DNA of 64,000 bases from Cellulomonas dongxiuzhuiae. Lineage in GTDB: Bacteria; Actinomycetota; Actinomycetes; Actinomycetales; Cellulomonadaceae. The stretch is taken from contig NZ_CP076023.1 of the NCBI RefSeq assembly GCF_018623035.1, positions 1,240,001 through 1,304,000 of the forward strand, written 5' to 3'. Of the stretch, positions 18,663 to 27,568 are shown one piece after another. The notes under the pieces are model-generated. The model did not search any database and was not told where the DNA came from. It saw nothing but the letters and a program-made list of their open reading frames with translations. The position numbers were made by a program, and so were the translations under genes. Every line of letters begins with the position of its first letter. Position 1 is the first letter of the stretch.

Positions 18663-20402
18663 GTGAACCCCACGCCTGACGACGCCCCCTGGTGGACCGG
18701 TGCGGTCGTGTACCAGATCTACCCGCGGTCCTTCCAGGACTCCGACGGCGACGGGATCGGTGACCTGCGCGGCGTCCTGCAGCGGATCGACCACCTCGTC
18801 GAGCTCGGCGTCGACGTCGTGTGGTTCTCGCCGCTGTACCGCAGCCCGCAGGACGACAACGGCTACGACATCAGCGACTACCAGGACGTCGACCCGCTGT
18901 TCGGGACGCTCGCCGACCTCGACGAGGTGATCGACGCGCTGCACGCGCGCGGCATCAAGGTCGTCATGGACCTCGTCGTCAACCACACGAGCGACGAGCA
19001 CCCGTGGTTCGTCGAGTCGCGGTCGTCCGTCGACTCGCCCAAGCGCGACTGGTACTGGTGGCGCCCGGCCCGCCCCGGCATGGCGCCCGGCACGCCCGGT
19101 GCCGAGCCGACCAACTGGGGGTCGTTCTTCTCCGGTCCCGCGTGGGAGTACGACGAGGCGTCCGGCGAGTACTACCTGCACCTGTTCAGCCGCAAGCAGC
19201 CCGACCTCAACTGGGAGAACCCGCAGGTCCGCCAGGCCGTCTACGCGATGATGCGCTGGTGGCTCGACCGGGGGGTCGACGGGTTCCGCATGGACGTCAT
19301 CAACCTCATCTCGAAGGTCGTCGCCGAGGACGGCACGCTGTCCGACGGCCCGGCGACCACGGGCGCGCTCGGCGACGGGTCCGCGCAGTACATGCACGGC
19401 CCCCGGCTGCACGAGTACCTGCAGGAGATGCACCACGAGGTGTTCGACGGACGCCGCGACGGCCTGCTGCTGGTGGGGGAGACGCCCGGTGCGACCGTCG
19501 AGGACGGCGTCCTGTTCACCGACCCCGCGCGCCGCGAGCTCGACATGGTCTTCACGTTCGAGCACGTCGGCCTCGACCACGGGCCCGGCGGCAAGTACGA
19601 CCCGCGGCCCCTGGACCTGCGGGACCTCAAGGCCGTGCTCGGCCGCTGGCAGGCGGGCCTCGCCGACGTGGGCTGGAACTCGCTCTACTGGGACAACCAC
19701 GACCAGCCGCGCATCGTGTCGCGCTTCGGCGACGACGGCGAGTACCGCCGCGAGTCGGCCACCATGCTCGCGACCGTGCTGCACCTGCACCGCGGGACGC
19801 CGTACATCTACCAGGGCGAGGAGCTCGGGATGACGAACGCGCACCTCACGTCGCTCGACGACTACCGGGACATCGAGGCGCTGCGCTACGCGGAGGAGGC
19901 GCGCACGCTGGGCCACGTCCCCGAGGAGCGCATCCTCGCGGGTCTCGCCGCGATGAGCCGCGACAACGCGCGCACACCCGTGCAGTGGGACGCCTCACCG
20001 CACGCCGGCTTCACGACGGGCCGGCCGTGGCTGCCGGTCAACCCGAACCACCGGCACGTCAACGCCGAGGCCGAGCGCGCCGACCCGTCCTCGGTGTTCC
20101 ACCACTACCGCCGCCTGATCGCGCTGCGGCACGACGACCCGGTCGTGCGCCTCGGGGACTTCACGATGCTGCTGCCCGACCACCAGCACGTCTACGCGTT
20201 CACACGCGCGCTCGGCGGCGTGCGGCTGCTCGTGCTGGGCAGCTTCACCGGTGACGAGCAGACGGTGGAGGTCGGGCCGGGGTGGGACGACGCCGAGGTC
20301 GTCCTGGGGAACCACGCCGAGCCGGCCCGCGTGGCCGCCGGTGCGGTGACGCTGCGTCCGTGGGAGGCCGTGGTGCTGCGGGCCGGCACGCCGACCGGGT
20401 GA
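18663..20402 (+). CDS. GH13 alpha-glucosidase / oligo-1,6-glucosidase
   Basis: 579 residues, no signal peptide, cytoplasmic. GTG 18663 follows GAGGAG with a 6-nt gap; the open frame begins earlier without a ribosome site. The GH13 regions are complete: VVYQIYPRSFQDSDGDGIGD, VMDLVVNHTSDEHPWF, the nucleophile Asp in GVDGFRMDVINLI, the acid/base Glu in LLLVGETPG and the third carboxylate in YWDNHDQPRIVSRF. The region-II GFRMDVINLI form with a Val after Asp is typical of enzymes acting on alpha-1,6 and short alpha-1,4 oligosaccharides (MalL/oligo-1,6-glucosidase subfamily). It probably releases glucose from isomalto- or malto-oligosaccharides after uptake. No transporter is adjacent. Confidence 0.92.
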   Translation: MNPTPDDAPWWTGAVVYQIYPRSFQDSDGDGIGDLRGVLQRIDHLVELGVDVVWFSPLYRSPQDDNGYDISDYQDVDPLFGTLADLDEVIDALHARGIKVVMDLVVNHTSDEHPWFVESRSSVDSPKRDWYWWRPARPGMAPGTPGAEPTNWGSFFSGPAWEYDEASGEYYLHLFSRKQPDLNWENPQVRQAVYAMMRWWLDRGVDGFRMDVINLISKVVAEDGTLSDGPATTGALGDGSAQYMHGPRLHEYLQEMHHEVFDGRRDGLLLVGETPGATVEDGVLFTDPARRELDMVFTFEHVGLDHGPGGKYDPRPLDLRDLKAVLGRWQAGLADVGWNSLYWDNHDQPRIVSRFGDDGEYRRESATMLATVLHLHRGTPYIYQGEELGMTNAHLTSLDDYRDIEALRYAEEARTLGHVPEERILAGLAAMSRDNARTPVQWDASPHAGFTTGRPWLPVNPNHRHVNAEAERADPSSVFHHYRRLIALRHDDPVVRLGDFTMLLPDHQHVYAFTRALGGVRLLVLGSFTGDEQTVEVGPGWDDAEVVLGNHAEPARVAAGAVTLRPWEAVVLRAGTPTG

Positions 20403-20447
20403 CGGACGTGCCGGGCGCGGGCGTGTGACGGCTGGCACGATGCACCG

Positions 20448-21023
20448 ATGGGCAAGGTCCACGAGCACATCGGGGAACGCATGCGCGCGTGGCTGCTCGC
20501 GCAGCACGTCTTCTTCGTCGCGACGGCGCCGAGCGGGCCGGACGGCCACGTCAACGTCTCGCCGAAGGGCGTCGGCGGCACGTTCGCGGTGCTCGACGAG
20601 CGCACGGTCGCCTACGTCGACCTCACCGCGTCGGGGTCGGAGACCATCGCGCACCTGCGCGAGAACGGCCGCATCACGCTGATGTTCTGCGCGTTCGAGG
20701 GCCCGCCGGACATCGTGCGCCTGCACGGCCGCGGCCGGTTCGTCACGCTCTACGACGACGGGTTCGACGATCTCCTCGCCCGCTTCGACGGGGATGTCGA
20801 CGAGGCCAGTGGAGCGCGCGCGGTCGTCGTCGTCGACGTCGAGCGCGTCTCCGACTCCTGCGGGTACGGCGTCCCCCTCATGGACTACCGCGGCGAGCGC
20901 GACCTGCTGCCCCGGTACATGACGCGCAAGGGGGTCGAGGGGCGGGCGGCGTACCGCCGGCTGAAGAACCGCACGAGCATCGACGGCCTGCCCGCGTTCG
21001 ACATGGACCCCGCGGACGGGTGA
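20448..21023 (+). CDS. Pyridoxamine-phosphate-oxidase-fold protein
   Basis: 191 residues. ATG 20448 is probably leaderless, with CACGAT ending 6 nt before it. The protein has a split-barrel flavin-binding fold: VFFVATAPSGPDGHVNVSPKG, followed by SGSETIAHLRENGRITLMF, then VRLHGRGRFVTLYDD. It belongs to the widespread general PPOX family rather than PdxH itself, which is encoded at 60828. Relatives bind FMN or F420; a role in redox detoxification is possible but unproven. A GC-rich hairpin follows the stop. Confidence 0.82.
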   Translation: MGKVHEHIGERMRAWLLAQHVFFVATAPSGPDGHVNVSPKGVGGTFAVLDERTVAYVDLTASGSETIAHLRENGRITLMFCAFEGPPDIVRLHGRGRFVTLYDDGFDDLLARFDGDVDEASGARAVVVVDVERVSDSCGYGVPLMDYRGERDLLPRYMTRKGVEGRAAYRRLKNRTSIDGLPAFDMDPADG

Positions 21024-21025
21024 AA

Positions 21026-21051
21026 CCCCGCGCGTCACCTCGCGCGCGGGG
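21026..21051 (+). terminator. Hairpin after the PPOX-fold gene
   Basis: CCCCGCGCG (21026-21034) pairs perfectly with CGCGCGGGG (21043-21051), starting 2 nt after the stop codon. There is no T-tract, as is common for actinobacterial terminators, so termination is plausible but not certain. Confidence 0.5.
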
Positions 21052-21075
21052 CCGGGCGTGCCGTAGCCCCGGGGG

Positions 21076-22059
21076 ATGACTGCTGCACGGACGGCCGCCG
21101 GTGAGCCCGCCGTGAGGGTCCGGGGTCTGCGCAAGACCTACCGGACGTTCACGCTGCGGCAGGTCGTCGCCGTCGACCGCCTCGACCTGACCGTGCCCTC
21201 GGGCGGCGTGCACGCGTTCCTCGGCCCCAACGGGTCCGGCAAGACCACGACCATCCGCATGCTCCTGGGACTGGTCCGGCCCGACGCGGGGACGGTGCAC
21301 CTGTTCGGCACGCCCGTGCCGTCCCGGCTGCCCGACGTGGTCGCACGCGTCGGGGCGATCGTCGAGAACCCCAAGTTCGTGCCGGGCTTCTCCGGCCGGC
21401 GCAACCTGCGGCTGCTGGCGACCGCCGTGGACGTGCCGCACACGCGGGTCGAGGAGGTCCTCGAGCGCGTCGGGCTGCGCGACCGCGGGCAGGACCAGTT
21501 CCGCCGGTACTCGCTGGGCATGAAGCAGCGGCTGGCCGTCGCGGCAACCCTGCTCAGGGACCCGGACCTGCTGATCTTCGACGAGCCCACCAACGGGTTG
21601 GACCCCGCCGGGATCCGCGACGTGCGCGCCACGATGCGCGGCCTCGCCGAGGAGGGCCGCACCGTCCTGGTCTCGAGCCACATGCTCGCGGAGGTCGAGC
21701 AGGTCGCGGACACCGTGTCGGTCGTGGCGCGCGGCCGGCTCGTCGCGGAGGGCACGGTGGCGGAGCTGCTCGGCGGGGGTGCCGCCGCCGACGTGCGGGT
21801 CGGCGTGGCCGACGCGGTGCGCGCGCAGGCGCTGCTGGGCACCGCGGGCTGGACCGTGCGGCGGGCCGGCACCTCGCTGCTCGTCGGGGGCTCGCCCGGC
21901 GCGGCGCAGGTCAACGAGGCGCTCGCCCGCGGCGGCGTGTACGCGCACGAGGTCGCCCTCGTGCGCCGCGACCTGGAGGCCGCGTTCCTCGAGCTCACCG
22001 GTCCGGGTCCCGACGGCGCTCCCGGGCCCACGGTCACCTCCGCGGCGGGTGCCGCGTGA
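21076..22059 (+). CDS. ABC transporter ATP-binding protein (export type)
   Basis: 327 residues. Walker A is GPNGSGKTT (about residue 55), the signature is YSLGMKQRL, Walker B LLIFDEPTNGLDP, and the switch His is in VSSHMLAEVEQVAD. A C-terminal extension of about 90 residues is typical of CcmA/NatA-type exporters of drugs, antibiotics or lipids. TAGCCC ends 6 nt before ATG, so the transcript may be leaderless. It is coupled to the permease gene by a GTGA overlap. Confidence 0.93.
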   Translation: MTAARTAAGEPAVRVRGLRKTYRTFTLRQVVAVDRLDLTVPSGGVHAFLGPNGSGKTTTIRMLLGLVRPDAGTVHLFGTPVPSRLPDVVARVGAIVENPKFVPGFSGRRNLRLLATAVDVPHTRVEEVLERVGLRDRGQDQFRRYSLGMKQRLAVAATLLRDPDLLIFDEPTNGLDPAGIRDVRATMRGLAEEGRTVLVSSHMLAEVEQVADTVSVVARGRLVAEGTVAELLGGGAAADVRVGVADAVRAQALLGTAGWTVRRAGTSLLVGGSPGAAQVNEALARGGVYAHEVALVRRDLEAAFLELTGPGPDGAPGPTVTSAAGAA

Positions 22060-23054
22060 GCGGGCTGCTGCGCGCCGAGCTCGCGCGGGCCCGCGCCCGC
22101 CCCTTCGTCTGGGGCGTCGTCGCGGCCGTCACGCTCGGCGCGGTCGGGCTCGTGCTCATCGGCTGGTGGGACACGCGCCCGCCGACGTCCGGACAGGTCG
22201 ACGAGGCCCACGTCGCCCTCGCCGAGGCCGCGCAGCGGTGGGAGGCGGACGGAGCGGCGCTCGTCGCCCGGTGCCTCGAGCTGCAGGACGAGGTCCGGGC
22301 CGACGAGGGTGAGGCCGTCGACCTCGGGTGCGACGCGATGGAGCCGGTCCTCGAGCAGTTCCTCCCGTACCGCCCCGGGCTGGCCGACCTGCTCGAGCAG
22401 CGGCTCACGTCCACGGCGCTGATGGTGGTCATCGGCATGCTCATGACCGGCGTAGGCCTCGTGTCCGCGGAGTTCGCGTCGGGCGCGATGGGGACGTGGC
22501 TGACCTTCACGCCGCGGCGTGGGCGCGTCTTCGTCAGCAAGCTCGCCGCGGCGTCCGTGGCCGCCCTGGTGGTCGCCGTCGTGCCGACGGTGCTCGCACT
22601 CGCCGGTCTCACGGCCGTGTGCGCGCTGCACGGCACCGGGACCACGGTCGAGCCTGCGGTGGCCGCGGAGCTGGCGGGGCAGGCGGCGCGGTGGCTCGCG
22701 GTCGGTCTCGGGGCGACCGCGCTCGGCGTCGGGCTCGCGTTCGCCGTGCGGCACGCCGCCGCGGTGACCGGCATCGTCGTGTGGTGGATCGCCGCCGTCG
22801 AGAGCACGCTCGCGCTCGTGCTGCCGCCCGCGCGCTGGCTGCCGCTGTCGACCAACGTCCGCGCCTGGACCACGGGCGAGGCGATGTACGAGGTGCCCGC
22901 GTGCGTCCACGACCCCCAGGCGTCCGGCGGCGAGGTGTGCGAGATGGTGGTCCGCTACGTCGGGGCCGGCCAGGGTGCCCTGGTGATGGGCGTGCTGGTC
23001 GCGCTCGCGCTCCTGGCGGGGTGGCTCTCGTTCCGGCTGCGGGACGTGACCTGA
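22056..23054 (+). CDS. ABC-2-like membrane protein, partner of the ATPase
   Basis: 332 residues; GTG 22056 overlaps the upstream stop. One N-terminal helix (GVVAAVTLGAVGLVLIGWW), then a hydrophilic extracytoplasmic stretch of about 80 residues with Cys pairs (ARCLELQ, LGCDAMEPV), then five hydrophobic segments ending FRLRDVT. This is the ABC-2 type exporter layout, with the large loop after helix 1. Function is inferred from the pairing with the preceding ATPase; substrate unknown. Confidence 0.82.
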   Translation: MSGLLRAELARARARPFVWGVVAAVTLGAVGLVLIGWWDTRPPTSGQVDEAHVALAEAAQRWEADGAALVARCLELQDEVRADEGEAVDLGCDAMEPVLEQFLPYRPGLADLLEQRLTSTALMVVIGMLMTGVGLVSAEFASGAMGTWLTFTPRRGRVFVSKLAAASVAALVVAVVPTVLALAGLTAVCALHGTGTTVEPAVAAELAGQAARWLAVGLGATALGVGLAFAVRHAAAVTGIVVWWIAAVESTLALVLPPARWLPLSTNVRAWTTGEAMYEVPACVHDPQASGGEVCEMVVRYVGAGQGALVMGVLVALALLAGWLSFRLRDVT

Positions 23055-23070
23055 CGGGCCGCGGTGGGCT

Positions 23071-23718
23071 TCAGTCGTCCTGCACGTCCACGACGACGCG
23101 CACCGGGTCGGACAGCACGAGGACCCGGAACGGCCGCGGTCCGTCGTCGACCCCGACGAACGACTGCGTCATGCCCTCGAAGGTCAGGGGCCGCACGACG
23201 TGCTCGACGTCGCCGTCCGACGGGCGCAGGTCCTGCGAGAACTCCTGCGGGCCGCCCTCCACGGGGTACGTCGTGCCGACGAGCCGCACCTGCAGCACCG
23301 CGTCCCCGTCGACCTCACGGACCTCGTCGCTGGGGTCCTCCACCGCGCGGTCGACATAGCCGACGCGGTAGCCCGGGGTGCCATGACCGCCCGTGAGCTC
23401 GTAGACGACGCGGTCGTACCCGTCGTGCGAGCCGGTGCGCACCTGGGTCACCACGTAGCCGGACGCGTCGCCGTCAGCGGTGGCCTCGGTACCCGGCGCG
23501 GTGAACCCGCCGAGGTCCGCCGTCGGCTCTGCGGCCGCGGTCGGCGGCTGGGACGTGGGTGCCGTGGACGCGGTCGGGCGGGGGGACGGTCCGGCGGACG
23601 ACGGCGTCGACGTCGGCGACGCGGACTGCGGGGGCGCTCCGGACCCGCCACCGCACGCGGCCAGCGCGAGCACCAGTGCCCCGGTCGCCATGCCCACCCT
23701 GCCGGTCCTCGCGCGCAC
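23071..23718 (-). CDS. Lipoprotein with an AMIN-like domain
   Basis: 215 residues. GTG 23718 is chosen because AGAGGGACGG lies just upstream; the longer frame to 23940 overlaps the FAD-enzyme gene. A signal peptide with lipobox LALAACGGG is followed by a 50-residue Pro/Ser/Thr linker and a beta-rich domain (RTGSHDGYDRVVYELTG, then DPVRVVVDVQDD) as in the AMIN-like domain found in actinobacterial lipoproteins. Such domains are thought to bind cell-wall components. It converges on the exporter operon with a 16-nt gap. Confidence 0.8.
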   Translation of the reverse strand: MRARTGRVGMATGALVLALAACGGGSGAPPQSASPTSTPSSAGPSPRPTASTAPTSQPPTAAAEPTADLGGFTAPGTEATADGDASGYVVTQVRTGSHDGYDRVVYELTGGHGTPGYRVGYVDRAVEDPSDEVREVDGDAVLQVRLVGTTYPVEGGPQEFSQDLRPSDGDVEHVVRPLTFEGMTQSFVGVDDGPRPFRVLVLSDPVRVVVDVQDD

Positions 23719-23798
23719 GGTCCACCGTCCCTCTGCCGTCGTCGCAGTGCCCGGCCCCACCGTACGGTTCGGCACCGGCGCGGACGGCGACGTGCGCC

Positions 23799-24827
23799 TC
23801 ACGCGGCGAGTCGCTCCACGACGGCCGCGAAGAGACCGGGGGACCGGCGCGCGAGCGGCACGATCGTCGGTCGCAGGGGCGACGCCGCCCACGCGACCAG
23901 GGCCGACGTCAGCACGCGGTAGTCGCGCGTCGCGGCCCACCAGGCACGCTCGTAGGCGGCCGGGTCGTCGAGGGTCGCCACGGCGGCCCGGGCCTGCGCG
24001 AAGCCCACGCGCAGGCCCTCACCCGTCAGCGCGTCGACGTAGCCCGAGGCGTCGCCGACGAGCCGCACCGGTCCCGCGGTGCGCCGTGTGCTGCGCTGCC
24101 GCAGCGGGCCCGCCCCGCGCACGGGGCCCGCGGGCGCGCCCGCCAGGCGCTCCGCGAGCTCGGGCAGCGCCGCGAGGGCGGCGTCCAGCGACGCGCCGCG
24201 CGGCCCGAGCAGGGCCACCCCGACGAGGTCCGCCGCGACGGGCGTCACGTACACCTCGGCGACGGGGGACCAGTGCACCTCGACGAGGTCCGTCCACGGC
24301 GCGAGGTGGTGGTGACGGCGAAGGCCGTAGCGACGTCCGTCCGTGCGGCCCGGCCGGCGCGCCGGGGGCTCCAGCCCGACGAGGCGCCGGACGGGCGAGT
24401 GCAGGCCGTCGCACGCGAGCAGGTGGCGCGCGGAGATGCCGGCCACCTCGACGCCGCCTGGGGTCACCCGCACCTCGCCGGCGCGTCCGGTCACGGTGAC
24501 CGCGCCGAGCGCCGCGGCGCGCTCGCGGAGCGCGCGGTGCAGGACCGTCCGGCGCACCCCGCGGCCTGCCGAGCCCCGGAAGCGGTGGTCGACGTGCCCG
24601 GCGGGGGAGCGGTAGCTGATCCCCGCGATCGGGTGGCCCGCGGGGTCGACGTCCCATGCGTGCAGCAGGCGCAGCGCACCCGGCATGAGGCCCTCGCCGC
24701 AGGCCTTGTCGACCGTCCCCGTGCGCGGTTCGAGGACGACGACCTCGTGGCCGCGGCGACGTGCCTCCACGGCCGCAGCCAGGCCCACGGGCCCGCCACC
24801 GACGACCAGGACGTCCGTGTCGGGCAC
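23799..24827 (-). CDS. FAD-dependent oxidoreductase of the type III PKS cluster
   Basis: 342 residues. GTG 24827 follows the methyltransferase stop by 8 nt; the track upstream of it is inside that gene. An N-terminal Rossmann FAD motif (DVLVVGGGPVGLAAAVEA), VLEPR, GEGLMPGALRLL, and the second FAD motif VRLVGDASGYVDALTGEGLR identify the group that includes aromatic hydroxylases and geranylgeranyl reductases. CGEGLMPGAL-type motifs are commoner in the reductase branch. In the S. griseus srs operon a flavoprotein (SrsC) hydroxylates alkylresorcinols to quinones; this protein takes the same place. It could instead reduce an isoprenoid side chain made with the divergent UbiA enzyme. Confidence 0.85.
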   Translation of the reverse strand: MPDTDVLVVGGGPVGLAAAVEARRRGHEVVVLEPRTGTVDKACGEGLMPGALRLLHAWDVDPAGHPIAGISYRSPAGHVDHRFRGSAGRGVRRTVLHRALRERAAALGAVTVTGRAGEVRVTPGGVEVAGISARHLLACDGLHSPVRRLVGLEPPARRPGRTDGRRYGLRRHHHLAPWTDLVEVHWSPVAEVYVTPVAADLVGVALLGPRGASLDAALAALPELAERLAGAPAGPVRGAGPLRQRSTRRTAGPVRLVGDASGYVDALTGEGLRVGFAQARAAVATLDDPAAYERAWWAATRDYRVLTSALVAWAASPLRPTIVPLARRSPGLFAAVVERLAA

Positions 24828-24835
24828 GTCGTCGC

Positions 24836-25360
24836 CTACGCCGGCGCCGGCGCGGCCTGCAGCGCCCGCTCCTCTGCCGGGATGCGGAAGCGCAGCAGCA
24901 GGACCGCGTTGAGCACCGTGAACACCAGCGCGGTGACCCACGCCGTGTGCACCAGCGGGAGCGCGATGCCCTCGACGACCACGGCCACGTAGTTGGGGTG
25001 CCGGAGCCAGCGGTAGGGCCCGCCGCCCACGAGCGGCAGCCCGGGCACCACGATCACGCGCGTGTTCCAGCGCGGGCCGAGCGTGGCGATGCACCACCAC
25101 CGCAGCGCCTGGCTGGCCACGACGAGCGCGAGCGCGGGCCACCCCAGCCACGGCAGGAAGGGCCGGTGCGCGACGAGGACCTCGACGACGCACGCGACGA
25201 GCAGGGCGGTGTGGAGCAGCACCATGGGGGGGAAGTGCCCGCGGCCGCTCTCGACGCCGCCGCGTGCGAACGACCAGCGGGCGTTGCGCGTGGACACGAC
25301 GAGCTCAGCGAGGCGCTCGACGGCTGTCAGGCCGACGACGACCAGGTAGAGGGTCAGCAT
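24836..25360 (-). CDS. ICMT-family membrane methyltransferase
   Basis: 174 residues with four to five hydrophobic helices and the C-terminal motif GPYRWLRHPNYVAVVVEG plus a late RIPAEE, the S-adenosylmethionine-binding region of isoprenylcysteine carboxyl methyltransferase-like enzymes. It starts 4 nt after the type III PKS stop, so they are co-transcribed. In bacteria this family often O- or C-methylates lipids and polyketides; SrsB of the S. griseus phenolic lipid operon occupies the same position. It probably methylates the PKS product at the membrane. Confidence 0.88.
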   Translation of the reverse strand: MLTLYLVVVGLTAVERLAELVVSTRNARWSFARGGVESGRGHFPPMVLLHTALLVACVVEVLVAHRPFLPWLGWPALALVVASQALRWWCIATLGPRWNTRVIVVPGLPLVGGGPYRWLRHPNYVAVVVEGIALPLVHTAWVTALVFTVLNAVLLLRFRIPAEERALQAAPAPA

Positions 25361-25364
25361 GCGC

Positions 25365-26441
25365 TCAGCCTGCCGTGGACCACCGCAGGAGCACCACCTC
25401 TGCGCTCACCCCGGGTCCGAACGCGAGCAGGACCCCGGGCGTGCCGTCGGGCACGCCGGCGCGCTGCGTGCGGTCCAGCACGTCCAGGACGGACGCCGAA
25501 GAGAGGTTCCCGACCGCGGACAACGACGCCCGGCTCACGTCGAGGGTGCCCGCCGGCAGGGCCAGCGCCTCCTCGACGGCGTCGAGGATCCGGGGCCCGC
25601 CGGCGTGCACGACCCAGCGACCCACGTCCCCCGTCTTCAGGCCGTGGGCCGCGAGGAGACCCTCCACGTCCGGGGCGAGCCCGGCGCGCACGACGTCGGG
25701 CAGTCGGGCCGACAGCACGATGCGGAAGCCGGAGCCGCCGATCCGCCAGCCCAGGTCGCCCTCGGTGCCGGGGTACAGCCGGCTGCGGGTCGCCACGACG
25801 CGGGGTCCCGTGGCGGCGGCCGCCGCGGGGTGGGCGTCGCCGACGAGGACCGCGACCGCCGCGCCGTCGCCGAACAGGCCGTTGGCCACCAGCGCGGCGG
25901 GGTCCGCGTCGCCGTGCTGCAGCGTCAGCGAGCACAGCTCGAGGCACACGAGCAGCGCGGTGTCGTGGGGGTGGCCCGTGAGGTAGTCGTGCACCCGGGC
26001 GAGGCCGGCCGCACCCCCGCCGCAGCCCAGACCGAACGAGGGGAGCCGCTTGACGTCGTCGCGCAGCCCGAGCAGACCGACGAGCGCGGCGTCGACCGAG
26101 GGCGCCCCGATGCCGGTCACCGAGGTGAACAGGACGAAGTCGACCTCCTGCGGGTCGACCCCCGCGCGGGCGAGCGCGTCGCGCGCGGCCCGTGCCGCGA
26201 GGTCGGTGCCGATGGCGAGGTACAGGTCGTTCGCGTGCCCGAAGTCCCGGACCCCCGCGTACTCGTCCGGCGCGAGCGCGAGGTGCCGGGTCGTCACGCC
26301 GCTGCTGCGGTGCACGCGCCGCAGCAGCACCCCGTGGCGGTCGTCCGCGGCCGCGACGAGCGGCGCGACGATCTCGGTGATGGCACGCTGGTCGCGCGGG
26401 GGGCCGGGGAAGGCCGGTGCGACGGCGAGCACGCGTGACAT
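25365..26441 (-). CDS. Type III polyketide synthase (chalcone/stilbene synthase family)
   Basis: 358 residues. The catalytic triad is visible: Cys140 in PSFGLGCGGGAAG, His279 in WVVHAGGPRILDAVEEA and Asn312 in AVGNLSSASVLDVL. ATG 26441 is leaderless by the window rule, with CACGAT on the minus strand ending 6 nt before it; the much longer open frame upstream is a shadow of UbiA. It condenses malonyl-CoA units onto an acyl starter to give alkylresorcinols, alkylpyrones or naphthols. The order PKS, ICMT methyltransferase, flavoprotein matches the srsABC phenolic-lipid operon of Streptomyces, so a membrane phenolic lipid is the most likely product; the divergent UbiA gene is an addition. Confidence 0.93.
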   Translation of the reverse strand: MSRVLAVAPAFPGPPRDQRAITEIVAPLVAAADDRHGVLLRRVHRSSGVTTRHLALAPDEYAGVRDFGHANDLYLAIGTDLAARAARDALARAGVDPQEVDFVLFTSVTGIGAPSVDAALVGLLGLRDDVKRLPSFGLGCGGGAAGLARVHDYLTGHPHDTALLVCLELCSLTLQHGDADPAALVANGLFGDGAAVAVLVGDAHPAAAAATGPRVVATRSRLYPGTEGDLGWRIGGSGFRIVLSARLPDVVRAGLAPDVEGLLAAHGLKTGDVGRWVVHAGGPRILDAVEEALALPAGTLDVSRASLSAVGNLSSASVLDVLDRTQRAGVPDGTPGVLLAFGPGVSAEVVLLRWSTAG

Positions 26442-26495
26442 CTCGAAATCGTGGCACGCACACCCCGTGTCGGCACGGGGGACTACGGTCGCACC

Positions 26496-27383
26496 GTGCC
26501 TGACGCCCCGACCGGTCCCGCGCGCCGCGCGCCCGCGGCCCGGGACGCACGGGCGCGTGCGGCCGCGCTGGTGCGCGCGTGCCACACGGGTCCGACGGTC
26601 GTGGTGACGACGCTGTGCACGGCGCTGGCGGTGGCGCTCGACGCCCCGGCCGGCACGGTGCTGCTCGTGCTCGGCGTCGTGCTGGCCGGTCAGCTCTCGA
26701 TCGGGTGGTCGAACGACTGGCTCGACGCCGCGCGCGACCAGGCCGTCGGCCGGGCCGACAAGCCGGTCGTGGCCGGCGCGGTGACGCCGCGCGAGCTGCG
26801 GACGGCGGCCCTGGTCGCGCTCGCGGCGAGCGTGGTGCTCTCGGTGCCCACGGGCGCGGCCGCCCTGCTCGCCCACGCGACCGCCGTGACGATGGGGTGG
26901 GCGTACAACCTCGGGCTCAAGAGCACCGCCGCGTCGTGGCTGCCGTACGCCGTCGCCTTCGCGCTGTTCCCCGCGTTCGTCGTGCTGGCGGGACCCGACG
27001 ACGCGGTCCCTGCCGGCTGGCTGCTGGCCGTCGGTGCGCTGCTCGGTGTGGGGGCCCACCTCGCGAACGTCCTGCCCGACCTGGAGGACGACGCGGCGAC
27101 CGGCGTGCGGGGCCTGCCCCACCGGTGGGGCAGGCGGGTGACCGGTGTGCTCGCGCCGGCGGTGCTCGGGACGGCCGTGGTCGTCGCCGTGGCGGGCCCG
27201 CCGGCCCCCCCCGGCGCCGCGTCGGTCGTCGTCGGCGTGGTGGCCGTCGCGGTGGCACTGGCCGCCGGCACGGCCGGTCTGCTGCGGGAGCGCAGCAGGT
27301 GGCCGTTCCGGCTGGCGATGGTCGTGGCGGCGCTGTGCGTCGTGGCGCTGCTCGTGGGGGGTGCGCGCGGGGCGGCCGTGTGA
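26496..27383 (+). CDS. UbiA-family prenyltransferase
   Basis: 295 residues with about eight membrane helices. The first Asp-rich motif is SNDWLDAARDQAVGRADKP (N73, D74, D77, D81) and the second is NVLPDLEDDAATG, the two Mg/diphosphate-binding sites of UbiA enzymes. GTG 26496 is leaderless: TACGGT ends 6 nt before it. It is divergent from the type III PKS with only 54 bp between the two starts, so both promoters share one regulatory space. It may prenylate the phenolic product of the PKS, making a meroterpenoid-like lipid or quinone; an independent role in quinone or heme-like synthesis is possible, but canonical menA and cox context is absent. Confidence 0.88.
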   Translation: MPDAPTGPARRAPAARDARARAAALVRACHTGPTVVVTTLCTALAVALDAPAGTVLLVLGVVLAGQLSIGWSNDWLDAARDQAVGRADKPVVAGAVTPRELRTAALVALAASVVLSVPTGAAALLAHATAVTMGWAYNLGLKSTAASWLPYAVAFALFPAFVVLAGPDDAVPAGWLLAVGALLGVGAHLANVLPDLEDDAATGVRGLPHRWGRRVTGVLAPAVLGTAVVVAVAGPPAPPGAASVVVGVVAVAVALAAGTAGLLRERSRWPFRLAMVVAALCVVALLVGGARGAAV

Positions 27384-27492
27384 CCAGGGGTGCCGGTGTG
27401 CGGGACGTCCGCTCCGTGGACCTGTGAACCACGATGCGAGACGAGCGGCACGGCGCGTGACATCCCCCGGGTCCCGGGCGTAGGGTGACGGC

Positions 27493-27534
27493 GTGCAGAT
27501 GATCCTCGTAGTACTTCCTGAGCGCGCCGGCTGA
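27493..27534 (+). CDS. ilvB leader peptide (13 aa, branched-chain codons)
   Basis: GTG 27493 opens a 13-codon frame, [13 protein letters not shown], ending TGA 27534. Five of the first eight residues are Ile, Leu or Val (codons ATC CTC GTA GTA CTT); GTA and CTT are rare codons in this DNA. TAGGGT (27481-27486) ends 6 nt before the GTG, so the peptide would be translated from a leaderless transcript. An intrinsic terminator follows 35 nt later and ilvB after that. The layout is that of transcription attenuation by ribosome stalling when Ile, Leu or Val-tRNA is short, as known for ilvBNC of corynebacteria and streptomycetes. Too short to be proven without translation data, but every element is in place. 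Confidence 0.85.
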   Translation: MQMILVVLPERAG

Positions 27535-27568
27535 CGCCACCCGCCCAGGTCGCACGTCGCGCGCGCTC

